In this document: positions 17,060 to 25,373 of the stretch, piece after piece
Position numbering within the stretch: position 1 is the first letter of the stretch
Layout of the letters: every line of letters starts with the position of its first letter
From: Rhodobacterales bacterium
GTDB taxonomy: Bacteria; Pseudomonadota; Alphaproteobacteria; Rhodobacterales; Rhodobacteraceae
DNA: 48,037 nt
Direction: 5' to 3'
NCBI GenBank assembly: GCA_003228875.1
Contig: QIGK01000054.1
Coordinates: 1-48,037, forward strand
Translations under genes and position numbers: made by a program
The notes under the pieces: model-generated
The model's input: only the letters and a program-made list of their open reading frames with translations
What the model was told of the DNA's origin: nothing
The model's database searches: none

Positions 17060-17641
17060 ATGAAATTACTATGTTTTGTTGCTTTATTTGTATCCGGTTT
17101 TTCAATTCCCCTTTTTGCCGAAGAACATGATTCTTCCATGGCATTTGACCTCCAAACCAATTGGGGCGGGGTTTATGTGGGCGGCAGTTTTGCCCGATTT
17201 GACGGCGCACAAACCTATGGGCTTGGGCCGGAATTTGATATGCTTGGCGACATGTCCGGCGGATTTGCCGGGTTTAACTTGCAAAACGGCAATTTTATCT
17301 ATGGTGCCGAGGCCGCATATTCGTTTGGCGCAGTTTCGCAGGAATGCTGCCAGCCCAACCAATTCACCGATATGCTGGATCTGAAAGCAAGGGTCGGGGT
17401 TGGTGTGGGGGATGCGCTGGTTTTTGGCGTGGCCGGTTGGACATTGGCAACATGGGATGAAGGCGGCGCGCCGGAATTGGCCAGCAGCGGCATCAATCTG
17501 GGGGTCGGGGTTGATTATCTATTGAATGGCCGGTTTTTTGTCGGAGCGGAATATCTTTTTCACGATCTTGAGGAAAGCGCCAGCGCTGAATTTAACGCAC
17601 CGTTGCAATCGGTTCAAATTCGGGCCGGACTTCGGTTTTAG
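17060..17641 (+). CDS. Small outer-membrane beta-barrel protein
   Basis: A 193-residue exported protein. Residues 1-20 (MKLLCFVALFVSGFSIPLFA) form a signal peptide with cleavage near FAEE. The mature part is made of alternating strands rich in glycine and aromatics (WGGVYVGGSFARFDG, GGFAGFNLQNGNFIYGAEAAY, FFVGAEYLFHDLEE) and ends with strand VQIRAGLRF, whose terminal phenylalanine is the signal for the Bam machinery. It resembles the Omp25/OmpA-like eight-stranded barrels of alphaproteobacteria. I choose the ATG at 17060, giving the signal peptide at the very N terminus, rather than the in-frame upstream ATG at 17000, which would bury it. A strong terminator follows. Confidence 0.8.
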   Translation: MKLLCFVALFVSGFSIPLFAEEHDSSMAFDLQTNWGGVYVGGSFARFDGAQTYGLGPEFDMLGDMSGGFAGFNLQNGNFIYGAEAAYSFGAVSQECCQPNQFTDMLDLKARVGVGVGDALVFGVAGWTLATWDEGGAPELASSGINLGVGVDYLLNGRFFVGAEYLFHDLEESASAEFNAPLQSVQIRAGLRF

Positions 17642-17681
17642 AGTAAACAATTATGTGTTGACCAACATATGGTTTCTAACA

Positions 17682-17707
17682 GGCAGCAAAAACCCGCTGC
17701 CTTTTTT
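17682..17707 (+). terminator. Intrinsic terminator after the outer-membrane protein gene
   Basis: GGCAGC and GCTGCC form a six-base stem around an AAAAACCC loop, followed directly by six T. It separates the porin-like gene from rnr, whose start lies about 30 bases on. Confidence 0.85.
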
Positions 17708-17735
17708 GTTTGTGCAGGTTCGGCATTCGCGATAG

Positions 17736-19991
17736 ATGGAGCGCATGAAACATTTCCCCTCAAAAGAAACCATCCTAGACTGGATCAAAGACAACCCAAC
17801 CCAAAGCAATAAACGTGACATCGCGCGGGCTTTTGGCATCAAGGGGCAAGCACGCATAGAGCTGAAACGCATATTGCGAGAGCTGTATTCCGAGGGCCAT
17901 CTTTCCAAAGATCGTAAGTCTTACCGCGACAAAGAAAGCCTCGCGCCGGTTGAAATGCTGCATATCGTATCGCTTAACCAAGACGGAGAATTGACCGCCG
18001 AGCCGCTGAACTGGAAAGGCGCCAGCCCTGCCCCCAAGGTGTTGTTTGTCGCCAAAAAGGGTGATCCGGCCCTGACCATCGGCGACCGGATTTTATGTCG
18101 TATTGAAAAATCAGATGATGACCTGCCGTTTCAGGCTCGCCTTATCCGCCGCATCGGGCGCGGCGCGGAAAAGATTGTCGGCATTTACCAGCGCGGCGAT
18201 TTTGGCGGGCGCATCCTGCCGGTTGATAAAAAATCCGACCGTGAATATCAGGTGGACCCGAATGACAGAAACGGAGCGCGCGATGGTGAGCTGGTCGAGG
18301 CTGAACAATTTGGTGGCCGTGCCAAAGGCCTGCACCGCGCTAAAGTTATTGCACGACTGGGTGACCCTTCGGCGGCCAAATCCGTTTCGCTGATTGCCAT
18401 TCATCAACATGGCATCCCTAACCAATTTCCTGAAAATGTGGTTGCCGAGGCTGCAGAGGCCAAACCCGTTAGTCTTGGCAAACGCGAAGACCTGCGCCAT
18501 TTGCCCCTGTTTACCATCGACCCGCCCGATGCCCGCGACCGTGATGATGCGATCTGCGCCATGCCTGACGATGATCCCGCCAACAAGGGGGGGCATATCG
18601 TCTGGGTGGCGATTGCCGATGTGGCCCATTATGTGCGTCCCGGAACTGCGCTGGACATTGAGGCCAAAAAGCGCGGCAATTCCAGTTATTTTCCGGATCG
18701 GGTGGTGCCGATGCTGCCCGATAATCTGTCGGGGGATCTGTGTTCGTTACATGGCGAGGTCGATCGGCCCTGTATGGCGTTGCGGATTGTCTTGGATAAA
18801 AACGGCCAAAAAACCGAGCATAGATTTACGCGCGGTTTGATGCGATCCCCTGCTGCACTGTCTTATTTGCAGGCCCAACAAGCGGTTGATGGCGCTGGTG
18901 ACGAGATAACCGACAGCATTCTGGAAACCGGCATAAAACCGCTTTGGGCGGCCTATGCCAGCGCGAAAAAAGCCAACCAAAAACGCCAGCCCCTGCATCT
19001 GGACCTGCCCGAACGCCAGATTATTCTGTCGGATAGCGGCGAGGTCACCTCGGTATCCTTTCGCGACCGGTTTGACGCCCATAAGCTGGTCGAAGAATTC
19101 ATGGTGCTAGCCAATGTTTGTGCGGCCGAAACCCTTGAAGCCAAGAAATCCGATCTGCTTTACCGTGTTCATGAGCAGCCAAACCCCGAAAAACTGACAG
19201 CCCTGCACGAGGTGGTGCAATCGATCGGCATGGTGTTGGCCAAAGGCCAACGGCTAACCACCGCGCAGCTTAATCAATTGCTGGATGCTGCTGCCGGAAG
19301 CGAATATGCGGAAATGATCAACATGACGGTGCTAAGGTCAATGTCCCAAGCCTATTACAGCCCGAAAAACATGGGGCATTTCGGGCTTAATCTGAAACGC
19401 TACGCGCATTTTACCTCGCCCATCCGGCGTTATTCCGACTTGATTGTGCATCGGGCCTTGATTGCTGCCCATGGCTGGGGGTCCGATGGGCTGACACCGG
19501 CTGAAACGGAAAATCTGGAAAAAACCGCTGAACATATCAGCCAGACCGAGCGGCGTTCAATGCTGGCAGAACGCGACACAACGGATCGGTATTTATCAGC
19601 GTTTCTGGCTGAAAAAGTTGGCGCAGATTTTGCTGGTGTTGTATCCGGCGTGGCGCGGTTTGGTATATTTGTAAAACTGGACGAAACCGGCGCGGACGGG
19701 TTAATTCCGGTTTCCCGACTGGGACGCGAATATTTTAATTTTGACGAAGACAGCCGCACCCTGACCGGCGAGCATTCCAAACGGGTGTTGCGTTCGGGCC
19801 TGCGCGCCAAGGTCCGGCTGGCCGAGACGGACCCTCTGACAGGGGGGCTGATGTTTGAATTGCTTGAGGTCGACGGCAAACCGATGCCTTCGGGGGCAAA
19901 AGGCAAAGGCAAATACAACGCGCCGCGCGGCAAGGCTCGCGCTAAAATCAAACGCAGCCGTATCGTTAAAAAAGCCAAACGTAAATCCTGA
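17736..19991 (+). CDS. rnr: Ribonuclease R
   Basis: A processive 3'-5' exoribonuclease that degrades structured RNA. The protein has 751 residues. Domains in order: an N-terminal winged helix (about 1-65, NKRDIARAFGIKGQARIELK), cold-shock OB folds, the RNB catalytic domain (about 245-580) and a C-terminal S1 domain (about 625-710, DFAGVVSGVARFGIFVKLDE), then a basic tail ending KKAKRKS. The catalytic aspartate cluster is complete in TIDPPDARDRDDAI (D262, D265, D268, D270, D271). Family segments FPDRVVPMLPDNLSGDLCSL and YAHFTSPIRRYSDLIVHRAL are present. The start is the ATG at 17736, or possibly 17745. The end faces the multicopper oxidase gene across a repeat-rich gap. Confidence 0.96.
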   Translation: MERMKHFPSKETILDWIKDNPTQSNKRDIARAFGIKGQARIELKRILRELYSEGHLSKDRKSYRDKESLAPVEMLHIVSLNQDGELTAEPLNWKGASPAPKVLFVAKKGDPALTIGDRILCRIEKSDDDLPFQARLIRRIGRGAEKIVGIYQRGDFGGRILPVDKKSDREYQVDPNDRNGARDGELVEAEQFGGRAKGLHRAKVIARLGDPSAAKSVSLIAIHQHGIPNQFPENVVAEAAEAKPVSLGKREDLRHLPLFTIDPPDARDRDDAICAMPDDDPANKGGHIVWVAIADVAHYVRPGTALDIEAKKRGNSSYFPDRVVPMLPDNLSGDLCSLHGEVDRPCMALRIVLDKNGQKTEHRFTRGLMRSPAALSYLQAQQAVDGAGDEITDSILETGIKPLWAAYASAKKANQKRQPLHLDLPERQIILSDSGEVTSVSFRDRFDAHKLVEEFMVLANVCAAETLEAKKSDLLYRVHEQPNPEKLTALHEVVQSIGMVLAKGQRLTTAQLNQLLDAAAGSEYAEMINMTVLRSMSQAYYSPKNMGHFGLNLKRYAHFTSPIRRYSDLIVHRALIAAHGWGSDGLTPAETENLEKTAEHISQTERRSMLAERDTTDRYLSAFLAEKVGADFAGVVSGVARFGIFVKLDETGADGLIPVSRLGREYFNFDEDSRTLTGEHSKRVLRSGLRAKVRLAETDPLTGGLMFELLEVDGKPMPSGAKGKGKYNAPRGKARAKIKRSRIVKKAKRKS

Positions 19992-19996
19992 TGCCC

Positions 19997-20040
19997 GCCG
20001 AGCGCAGCTCGGCCATGCCCAAAGCGAAGAGGGTTATTTG
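19997..20040 (+). repeat. Dispersed repeat, copy 2 (diverged)
   Basis: Begins with a perfect hairpin GCCGAGC-GCA-GCTCGGC six bases after the rnr stop, then CATGCCCAAAGCGAAGAGGG and TTATTT, resembling copy 1 (13405-13445). The stem could also act as a transcript end for rnr, though there is no T-run. Confidence 0.5.
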
Positions 20041-20086
20041 CGCCAGCAAATATGCCCTTTAGCGCGGGAGAACCCCTTGACGGAAA

Positions 20087-20159
20087 CCTCCCGCCCTTTG
20101 ATCACATGATCCTTACGGATCACATGACAAAGGTTGGGCCGGGCCTCGCTTCGCTCGGC
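20087..20159 (-). repeat. Dispersed repeat, copy 3 (long form with insertion)
   Basis: On the minus strand it begins GCCGAGCGAAGCGAGGCC, continues GCCCAACC, and ends AAAGGGCGGGAGG, like copy 1. Between GCCCAACC and AAAGGG about 32 extra bases are inserted; they contain the 10-base unit TCATGTGATC twice, around a GGATC/GATCC inverted repeat. It is oriented head-to-head with copy 2 in the rnr/multicopper oxidase gap. Confidence 0.55.
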
Positions 20160-20187
20160 TTTATGTTGCACCTGAAATCAGACGGTT

Positions 20188-21645
20188 TTATGTAACTGTG
20201 AATTGGCCCATCATGCCAAGGTCTTCGTGTTCCAGAATATGGCAGTGATACATATAAGGAATATCGGCGTCGGCTTTGCGATCAAACCGCACCAGAATTT
20301 CTGATTTACCCGCCACCAACACCACATCTTTCATGCCGGTTGTGGCAAAATCAGCTGGCTGGCCATTATGGGTCAATACTTTGAAGGAGGTGCCGTGAAC
20401 ATGGAATGGATGCGCCATTCGCGAGCCCTCGATTTCCCATATTTCAGTCTCGCCAAGGCTCGCTTCCTGATTGATCACATCCATATCCATCGGGTTACCG
20501 TTGATGGCCATGCCGCCATTACCACCCATCATGCCACCGGCCATCATATCCAGCTTAAAGAAACGCCGCCGAACCGGTTCGCCAAAATCAGGGTCTGGTG
20601 CATCGGTAAATACTGCCGGTAAACCCATGGTTATGGCAGGTTTGGCTGTATCAACGTTAAACCGCATGACCTCAAATGCGCCATCATCAGCAATGGCGTT
20701 GGGTGCAGGCATACCGCGCGCCATCATCGCCATTTCGAAGTTATCATCCTGTAAAGACAGCAATTGCGCCGCTTTGCCATCGGAAAAATCAACCACAATT
20801 TCAACCCGCTCAGCCCCTGAAAGGGTCAGCTTGTCCATCGTCACCAGCGCTTTTAGCAAACCGCCATCGCTGGCAACCTGTTGAAAGCTGCGACCATCAT
20901 CAAACCGAAAATGATATATCCGCGCGTTTGAGCCATTCAGAATGCGCAACCGCACCAGCCCTGCTGGCACTGTGACCTCGGGCTGAATCGCGCCATTTAC
21001 CAGAATTTCATTACCCCGGTAGCCCATCATAAAACCCGCCCTCTGCGGCGCATAGGTCATCGTGCCGTTGCTTGCAAAATTCCGATCTTGAACCACCAGC
21101 GGAAAATCATCGACGCCATATGTGTCCGGCAAGCCAGTATCGGCCGCGTCCGGATCATCAAGTATCATCATGCCCGCCAGCCCGTGCCAGACATGCACCG
21201 CAGTGCGTTTATGGATATGGGAGTGATACCAAAGCGTGGCGGCTGGCTGGTCAATATCCAGCACCGCATCCATTGTTTCACCGGGGGCCACCATGGAGTG
21301 GGGGCCACCATCCTGTGCGCCCTCAATATGCAACCCGTGCCAATGCACGCTGATATTTTCTTTTAGTTTGTTGCCAAGGGTCATGCGCGCGGTCTGGCCG
21401 CGATTAACCCGAATAACCGGGCCTAGAAAGCTTTGGGAATAGCCTACTGTCGCGGTTTCAACACCTTGTAAAATTGCGGTTTTCCCTGCAATCGCATCAA
21501 GGGATTCAAGCCCGCCACTGCGCAGATCAATGATGTCGGGAATGGGCAAAGGCGCACCAGATTCAGCCGCAGATGCCCGGCCAATCAGTGCTGGCAGAAA
21601 AAGCCCCGCTGCCGAGGTTTTCAAAAAGCTTCTTCGATTCAACAT
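20188..21645 (-). CDS. Tat-exported multicopper oxidase (paralogue A)
   Basis: A 485-residue periplasmic oxidase in the CueO/laccase-like group, coupling one-electron oxidation of a substrate (possibly Cu(I)) to reduction of O2 to water. The twin-arginine signal is NRRSFLKTSAAG at residues 3-14. Copper-ligand motifs are all present: H101-W-H103, WYHSHIH (H141, H143), HPFHVH (412-417) and HCHILEH (H467, C468, H469, H473) with axial M478. A Met/Gly-rich loop (DMMAGGMMGGNGG, near residue 370) is present here but not in the neighbouring paralogue; such loops bind copper in CueO. The gene follows paralogue B in the same direction with a 51-base gap holding a strong hairpin. An AAGGA ribosome site precedes the ATG. 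Confidence 0.93.
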   Translation of the reverse strand: MLNRRSFLKTSAAGLFLPALIGRASAAESGAPLPIPDIIDLRSGGLESLDAIAGKTAILQGVETATVGYSQSFLGPVIRVNRGQTARMTLGNKLKENISVHWHGLHIEGAQDGGPHSMVAPGETMDAVLDIDQPAATLWYHSHIHKRTAVHVWHGLAGMMILDDPDAADTGLPDTYGVDDFPLVVQDRNFASNGTMTYAPQRAGFMMGYRGNEILVNGAIQPEVTVPAGLVRLRILNGSNARIYHFRFDDGRSFQQVASDGGLLKALVTMDKLTLSGAERVEIVVDFSDGKAAQLLSLQDDNFEMAMMARGMPAPNAIADDGAFEVMRFNVDTAKPAITMGLPAVFTDAPDPDFGEPVRRRFFKLDMMAGGMMGGNGGMAINGNPMDMDVINQEASLGETEIWEIEGSRMAHPFHVHGTSFKVLTHNGQPADFATTGMKDVVLVAGKSEILVRFDRKADADIPYMYHCHILEHEDLGMMGQFTVT

Positions 21646-21665
21646 TGCGTTTCCTTCAGTTGGAT

Positions 21666-21688
21666 GGGTGCGTGGAGACCACGCACCC
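21666..21688. repeat. Perfect hairpin between the two multicopper oxidase genes
   Basis: GGGTGCGTGG-AGA-CCACGCACCC is a perfect 10-base stem with a 3-base loop in the 51-base gap. It begins nine bases beyond the stop of paralogue B in the reading direction. No T-run follows, so it looks more like an extragenic palindrome or mRNA-stabilising hairpin than a terminator. Confidence 0.75.
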
Positions 21689-21696
21689 TACGGGTT

Positions 21697-23142
21697 CTAT
21701 GTAACCGTAAATTGGCCCATCATGCCAAGGTCTTCGTGTTCCAGAATATGGCAATGATACATATAGGGAATATCCGCATCAGCCTTGCGGTCAAACCGCA
21801 CCAGAATTTCTGTTTTACCAGTAGCCAGCACCACGTCTTTCATGCCGGTTGTTGCATAATCAACCGGCTGGCCGTTTTGGGTCAGCACTTTGAACGATGT
21901 ACCATGAACGTGGAAAGGGTGTGCCATGCCCGAAACCTGAATCTCCCATATCTCGGTTTCGCCTAGGTTGGCCGTCTCGTTGAGCACAGACATATCAAAC
22001 GGAATGCCATTGATCCCCATAGCATGGTTGGGACCTGCCGACATATCCAGCTTAAAGGTCCGGCGGCGTATCGGTTCGCCAAGATCAGGGTCTGGCGCGC
22101 CAGCAAAAACCGCCGGCAGCGGCGTAATTGAGGCAGGTTTGGCCATATCGACGCTAAAAGTCATGACTTCAAATGCGCCATCATCTGCCACAGCTTGCGG
22201 CGCGGGCATCATGCTGGATGTCATTTCCATTTCCAGATTTTCGTCTTGCAAAGACAGCAATTGCGCTGCTTTCCCATCCGAAAAATCAACCACAATTTCG
22301 ACCCGTTCCCCGGGTGCCAGTGACAGTTTGTTCATGGAGACAGGGGCCTGTAACAAGCCGCCATCACTGGCGATTTGGTGGAAATTACGGCCATCCTCAA
22401 AATGGAAATAGTAAATCCGCGCGTTTGACCCGTTAAGAACACGCAACCGCACCAAGCCCGCTGGCACCGAGGCTTCAGGCTGGATCGCACCATTCACCAG
22501 AATTTCGCTACCCCGGTATCCCAGCATCTCGTTCACGCCCCGAGGCGTATAAGGCATATTGCCGTCGCTTTCAAAATTCCGGTCTTGAACAACCAGCGGA
22601 ATATCGTCAACGCCGTAATTGTTTGGCAGCCCGTTATCGGCAGCATCCGGGTCATCGATAATCATCATCCCTGCTAAACCAAACCAAACTTGCGCGGCAG
22701 TGCGTTCATGAATATGGGAATGATACCAAAGGGTTGCCTCGGGTTGATCAATATCCAGCACGGCATCCATTTTTGCATCTGACGCAATCATGCTGTGGGG
22801 GCCGCCATCCTGCGCGCCTTCAATATGCAACCCGTGCCAATGCACGCTGATGTTTTCATCTAGCCTGTTGCCAAGGGTCAGTCGTGCAGTTTCACCACGA
22901 TTTGCCCGGATAACAGGGCCAAGATAAGATTGTGAATAGCCAATAGTCGATGTGTCAAACCCCTGCAATATTCTGGTTTTTCCGGTAATCGCATCCAATG
23001 CGTCAGTGCTGCCACCGCGCAGATCCATCACATCAGGAATAGGCAGGGGCGCGCCGCGTTCTGCGGCAGATGCTCGGCCGATTAGTGCGGGCAAAAATAG
23101 CCCCGCAGCCGAGGTTTTCAAAAACATTCTTCTATCAAGCAT
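21697..23142 (-). CDS. Tat-exported multicopper oxidase (paralogue B)
   Basis: A 481-residue multicopper oxidase, tandem paralogue of the next gene downstream. The two share an identical 19-residue signal-peptide stretch (from TSAAGLFLPA to ASAAE) and an almost identical C terminus ending YHCHILEHEDLGMMGQFTVT. Twin arginine is DRRMFLKTSAAG. All four copper-binding clusters are conserved (HWHGLHIEG, WYHSHIH, HPFHVH, HCHILEH). The methionine-rich loop of paralogue A is replaced by DMSAGPNHAMGIN, and ERTAAQVWFG takes the place of KRTAVHVWHG. The ATG has AAGGA six bases upstream. This gene is the upstream member of the pair, divergent from the lytic transglycosylase, so the promoter should lie in 23143-23287. 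No copper-responsive regulator gene is adjacent. Confidence 0.93.
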   Translation of the reverse strand: MLDRRMFLKTSAAGLFLPALIGRASAAERGAPLPIPDVMDLRGGSTDALDAITGKTRILQGFDTSTIGYSQSYLGPVIRANRGETARLTLGNRLDENISVHWHGLHIEGAQDGGPHSMIASDAKMDAVLDIDQPEATLWYHSHIHERTAAQVWFGLAGMMIIDDPDAADNGLPNNYGVDDIPLVVQDRNFESDGNMPYTPRGVNEMLGYRGSEILVNGAIQPEASVPAGLVRLRVLNGSNARIYYFHFEDGRNFHQIASDGGLLQAPVSMNKLSLAPGERVEIVVDFSDGKAAQLLSLQDENLEMEMTSSMMPAPQAVADDGAFEVMTFSVDMAKPASITPLPAVFAGAPDPDLGEPIRRRTFKLDMSAGPNHAMGINGIPFDMSVLNETANLGETEIWEIQVSGMAHPFHVHGTSFKVLTQNGQPVDYATTGMKDVVLATGKTEILVRFDRKADADIPYMYHCHILEHEDLGMMGQFTVT

Positions 23143-23287
23143 TTTATTTCCTTCTATTCATAATTGCTTAATAAAAATCTAAGTAGAAATCCGCTCACTT
23201 TCCAGAACCTGCGACAATTTTGACCAAGCGGGGCTTTCGGAAGGACCTGAATCAACTTAATGTGCCGAAAAAACCAACAGGCCTATT

Positions 23288-24499
23288 ATGAAAATTATTT
23301 CCTCCATTCTGGCAGTGCTTTTTCTGTCACTCCCGTCGCTTCCGGCGATCAGTCAAGCTGATCAACCAAGCGCCGCGCAAAGCCGTGCTTTTGATGCTTG
23401 GGTGGCGGGGTTTAAAAACCGTGCCATGGCCGCAGGCATTCAAAGTCGGGTTTTTGATCGGGCGTTTCGTGATGTTTCCCTGAACACCCGCGTGATTGAA
23501 CTTGACCAGTTTCAACCCGAATTTACCAAGCCGATCTGGGAATATCTGGATACAGCTGTTTCTGATACCCGCATCCGCGATGGCCAGCAAAATCTCCGTG
23601 CCAAGCGCAACCTGTTGAACCGGATTTCACGGCAATATGGTGTGCAGCCCGAGGTGCTTGCCGCCATTTGGGGGCTTGAAAGCAATTATGGTCAAAATCG
23701 CGGCAGTTTTTCGGTGATTGAGGCTTTGGCAACTTTGGCGTTTGACGGGCGTCGCCAAAGATTTGGCGAAACCCAATTGATCGCAGCGCTGCAAATCCTG
23801 CAATCTGGCGATATTTCCGCTGCCAATATGCTGGGTTCATGGGCTGGTGCCATGGGGCATACACAGTTTATTCCGACCAGCTATCGTGCCTATGCGGTTG
23901 ACTGGAACAATGATGGCAAACGCAATATCTGGGCCAATAACCCAGCCGATGCGCTGGCTTCTGCTGCTAATTATCTGAACGAGTTTGGCTGGCATAATGG
24001 TGACCCGTGGGGGCTAGAAGTTGTTTTGCCAAACGGGTTTGATTATGCGCTGGCCGATGTCAAAAATAAACAGCCCATTGCCTATTGGAACCGGCTTGGA
24101 GTGCGTAGTGCAGCCGGTGCAAGGCTGCCCGATTATGGCGAAGCGGCGTTGCTGTTGCCAGCGGGCGGGGGTGATCCGGTTTTTGCTATATTTCATAATT
24201 TTGATGTGATCATGCGCTATAATAATGCGGTTTCCTATGCGCTTGCGGTTGGCAATCTGTCTGACCGAATTGCAGGGGGCGGGCCGTTTGTGCAGCCTTG
24301 GCAGCGCGACGGTATTTCCCTTGGCAAGACCCAAATCGCTGAATTACAACAGCTTTTGACCGATCACGGGTTTTCGACCAAAGGGGTTGATGGTGTTGCA
24401 GGCGCCAATACCCGATCGGCCATCATTGCCTATCAACGCAGTGTTGGCATTACCGCTGACGGGTTTGCAACAATGGCTTTGCTGGAAAGATTGCGTTAA
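23288..24499 (+). CDS. Lytic murein transglycosylase (MltB type) with peptidoglycan-binding domain
   Basis: Cleaves the glycan strands of peptidoglycan with formation of 1,6-anhydromuramic acid, in the periplasm. The protein is 403 residues. Signal peptide about 1-22 (ends PAISQA), SLT_2 catalytic domain about 30-325 and a PG_binding_1 repeat at the C terminus (about 345-400, LLTDHGFSTKGVDGVAGANT). The catalytic glutamate is E131 in WGLESNYGQNRG; GAMGHTQFIPTSYRAYAVDW and ANYLNEFGWHNGDPWG are typical. No lipobox cysteine is seen, so it is soluble or attached through the binding domain. It ends by overlapping the convergent SDR gene by four bases. Confidence 0.93.
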   Translation: MKIISSILAVLFLSLPSLPAISQADQPSAAQSRAFDAWVAGFKNRAMAAGIQSRVFDRAFRDVSLNTRVIELDQFQPEFTKPIWEYLDTAVSDTRIRDGQQNLRAKRNLLNRISRQYGVQPEVLAAIWGLESNYGQNRGSFSVIEALATLAFDGRRQRFGETQLIAALQILQSGDISAANMLGSWAGAMGHTQFIPTSYRAYAVDWNNDGKRNIWANNPADALASAANYLNEFGWHNGDPWGLEVVLPNGFDYALADVKNKQPIAYWNRLGVRSAAGARLPDYGEAALLLPAGGGDPVFAIFHNFDVIMRYNNAVSYALAVGNLSDRIAGGGPFVQPWQRDGISLGKTQIAELQQLLTDHGFSTKGVDGVAGANTRSAIIAYQRSVGITADGFATMALLERLR

Positions 24500-25296
24500 T
24501 GCGAGATCTGGTCCATCCGGTCCAGCAATGAGCGCCCGCCATCCACCGCCAATATCTGGCCGGTGATAAAACTGGCATCGGAGGACGCAAGAAAAAACGC
24601 GGCATCGGCAGCTTCGGCAGCCTCACCAATGCGGCCCAACGGTGTGGCATCAATTACCCTGTCGCGCAATCCATCATCCAGCACCAATGCATTTTGTAAA
24701 CTGCCGCTCATAACGCTGCCCAGCGCGACCGCGTTAACCCGAATACCGTAAGGGCCAAAAGACACCGCCAAAGATCGGGTAAGCTGGTCCAGCGCTGCGC
24801 TAGCCACCGAATAGGAGACCAGATCACACTGGGTTTGACGCGCAGCAACGGAAGTTAAATTAACAATAGACCCAATTTCCTCTGTTGTGCCTTTTTTGGC
24901 CTGATGAATCATGCGCTTGGCCACTGCCTGACATAAGCGCATATTAACGGTGACATTCTGGTGCATCATTTGCTCAAAACAATCGTCTTCGCCCAGCGGG
25001 TCTCCGGCCATGACCTGACGGCTGGCATTGATCAGAATATCAACCGAATCAAACGTATCAAGCGTTGCGGCGAGCAGGTTATTGACAGTCAGTTTTTCAC
25101 GCAAATCGCCTGTAAATGCTTCGGATTTTCCGTCAAGGTCGGCCAGTTGTTTGACTTCCTCAGCCAGTTTGTCTTCGTCCATATCTGCCAGCAACACATT
25201 GGCACCTGCTTCCACAAAACGACGGGCGATGGCCAAGCCAACCCCGTTTGCAGCCCCTGTCACGATCACGGTTTTTCCGGTAATTGGTCCAGCCAT
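24496..25296 (-). CDS. Short-chain dehydrogenase/reductase family protein lacking the catalytic lysine
   Basis: A 266-residue Rossmann protein of the SDR family. The nucleotide motif TGAANGVG, NVLLADMDE (second strand acidic) and the C-terminal ITGQILAVDGGRS are typical of FabG-like enzymes. The catalytic serine (S149, NLTSVAA) and tyrosine (Y162) are present, but the lysine of YxxxK is replaced by serine: YSVAS, S166. The usual NNAG becomes NASRQ. So the fold is kept but dehydrogenase activity may be weak or lost. Start: the ATG at 25296 has a G-rich ribosome site six bases upstream; the ATG at 25311 is less likely. The neighbour upstream is an RsmC-like methyltransferase. No substrate can be proposed. 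Confidence 0.8.
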   Translation of the reverse strand: MAGPITGKTVIVTGAANGVGLAIARRFVEAGANVLLADMDEDKLAEEVKQLADLDGKSEAFTGDLREKLTVNNLLAATLDTFDSVDILINASRQVMAGDPLGEDDCFEQMMHQNVTVNMRLCQAVAKRMIHQAKKGTTEEIGSIVNLTSVAARQTQCDLVSYSVASAALDQLTRSLAVSFGPYGIRVNAVALGSVMSGSLQNALVLDDGLRDRVIDATPLGRIGEAAEAADAAFFLASSDASFITGQILAVDGGRSLLDRMDQISH

Positions 25297-25373
25297 TTTG
25301 GCCCCCTGCATAACTTGAATTCATAGTGTTAATAGATTCGCTCCGGTTTTTCGAGCAAAACCGTGACAAAGGA

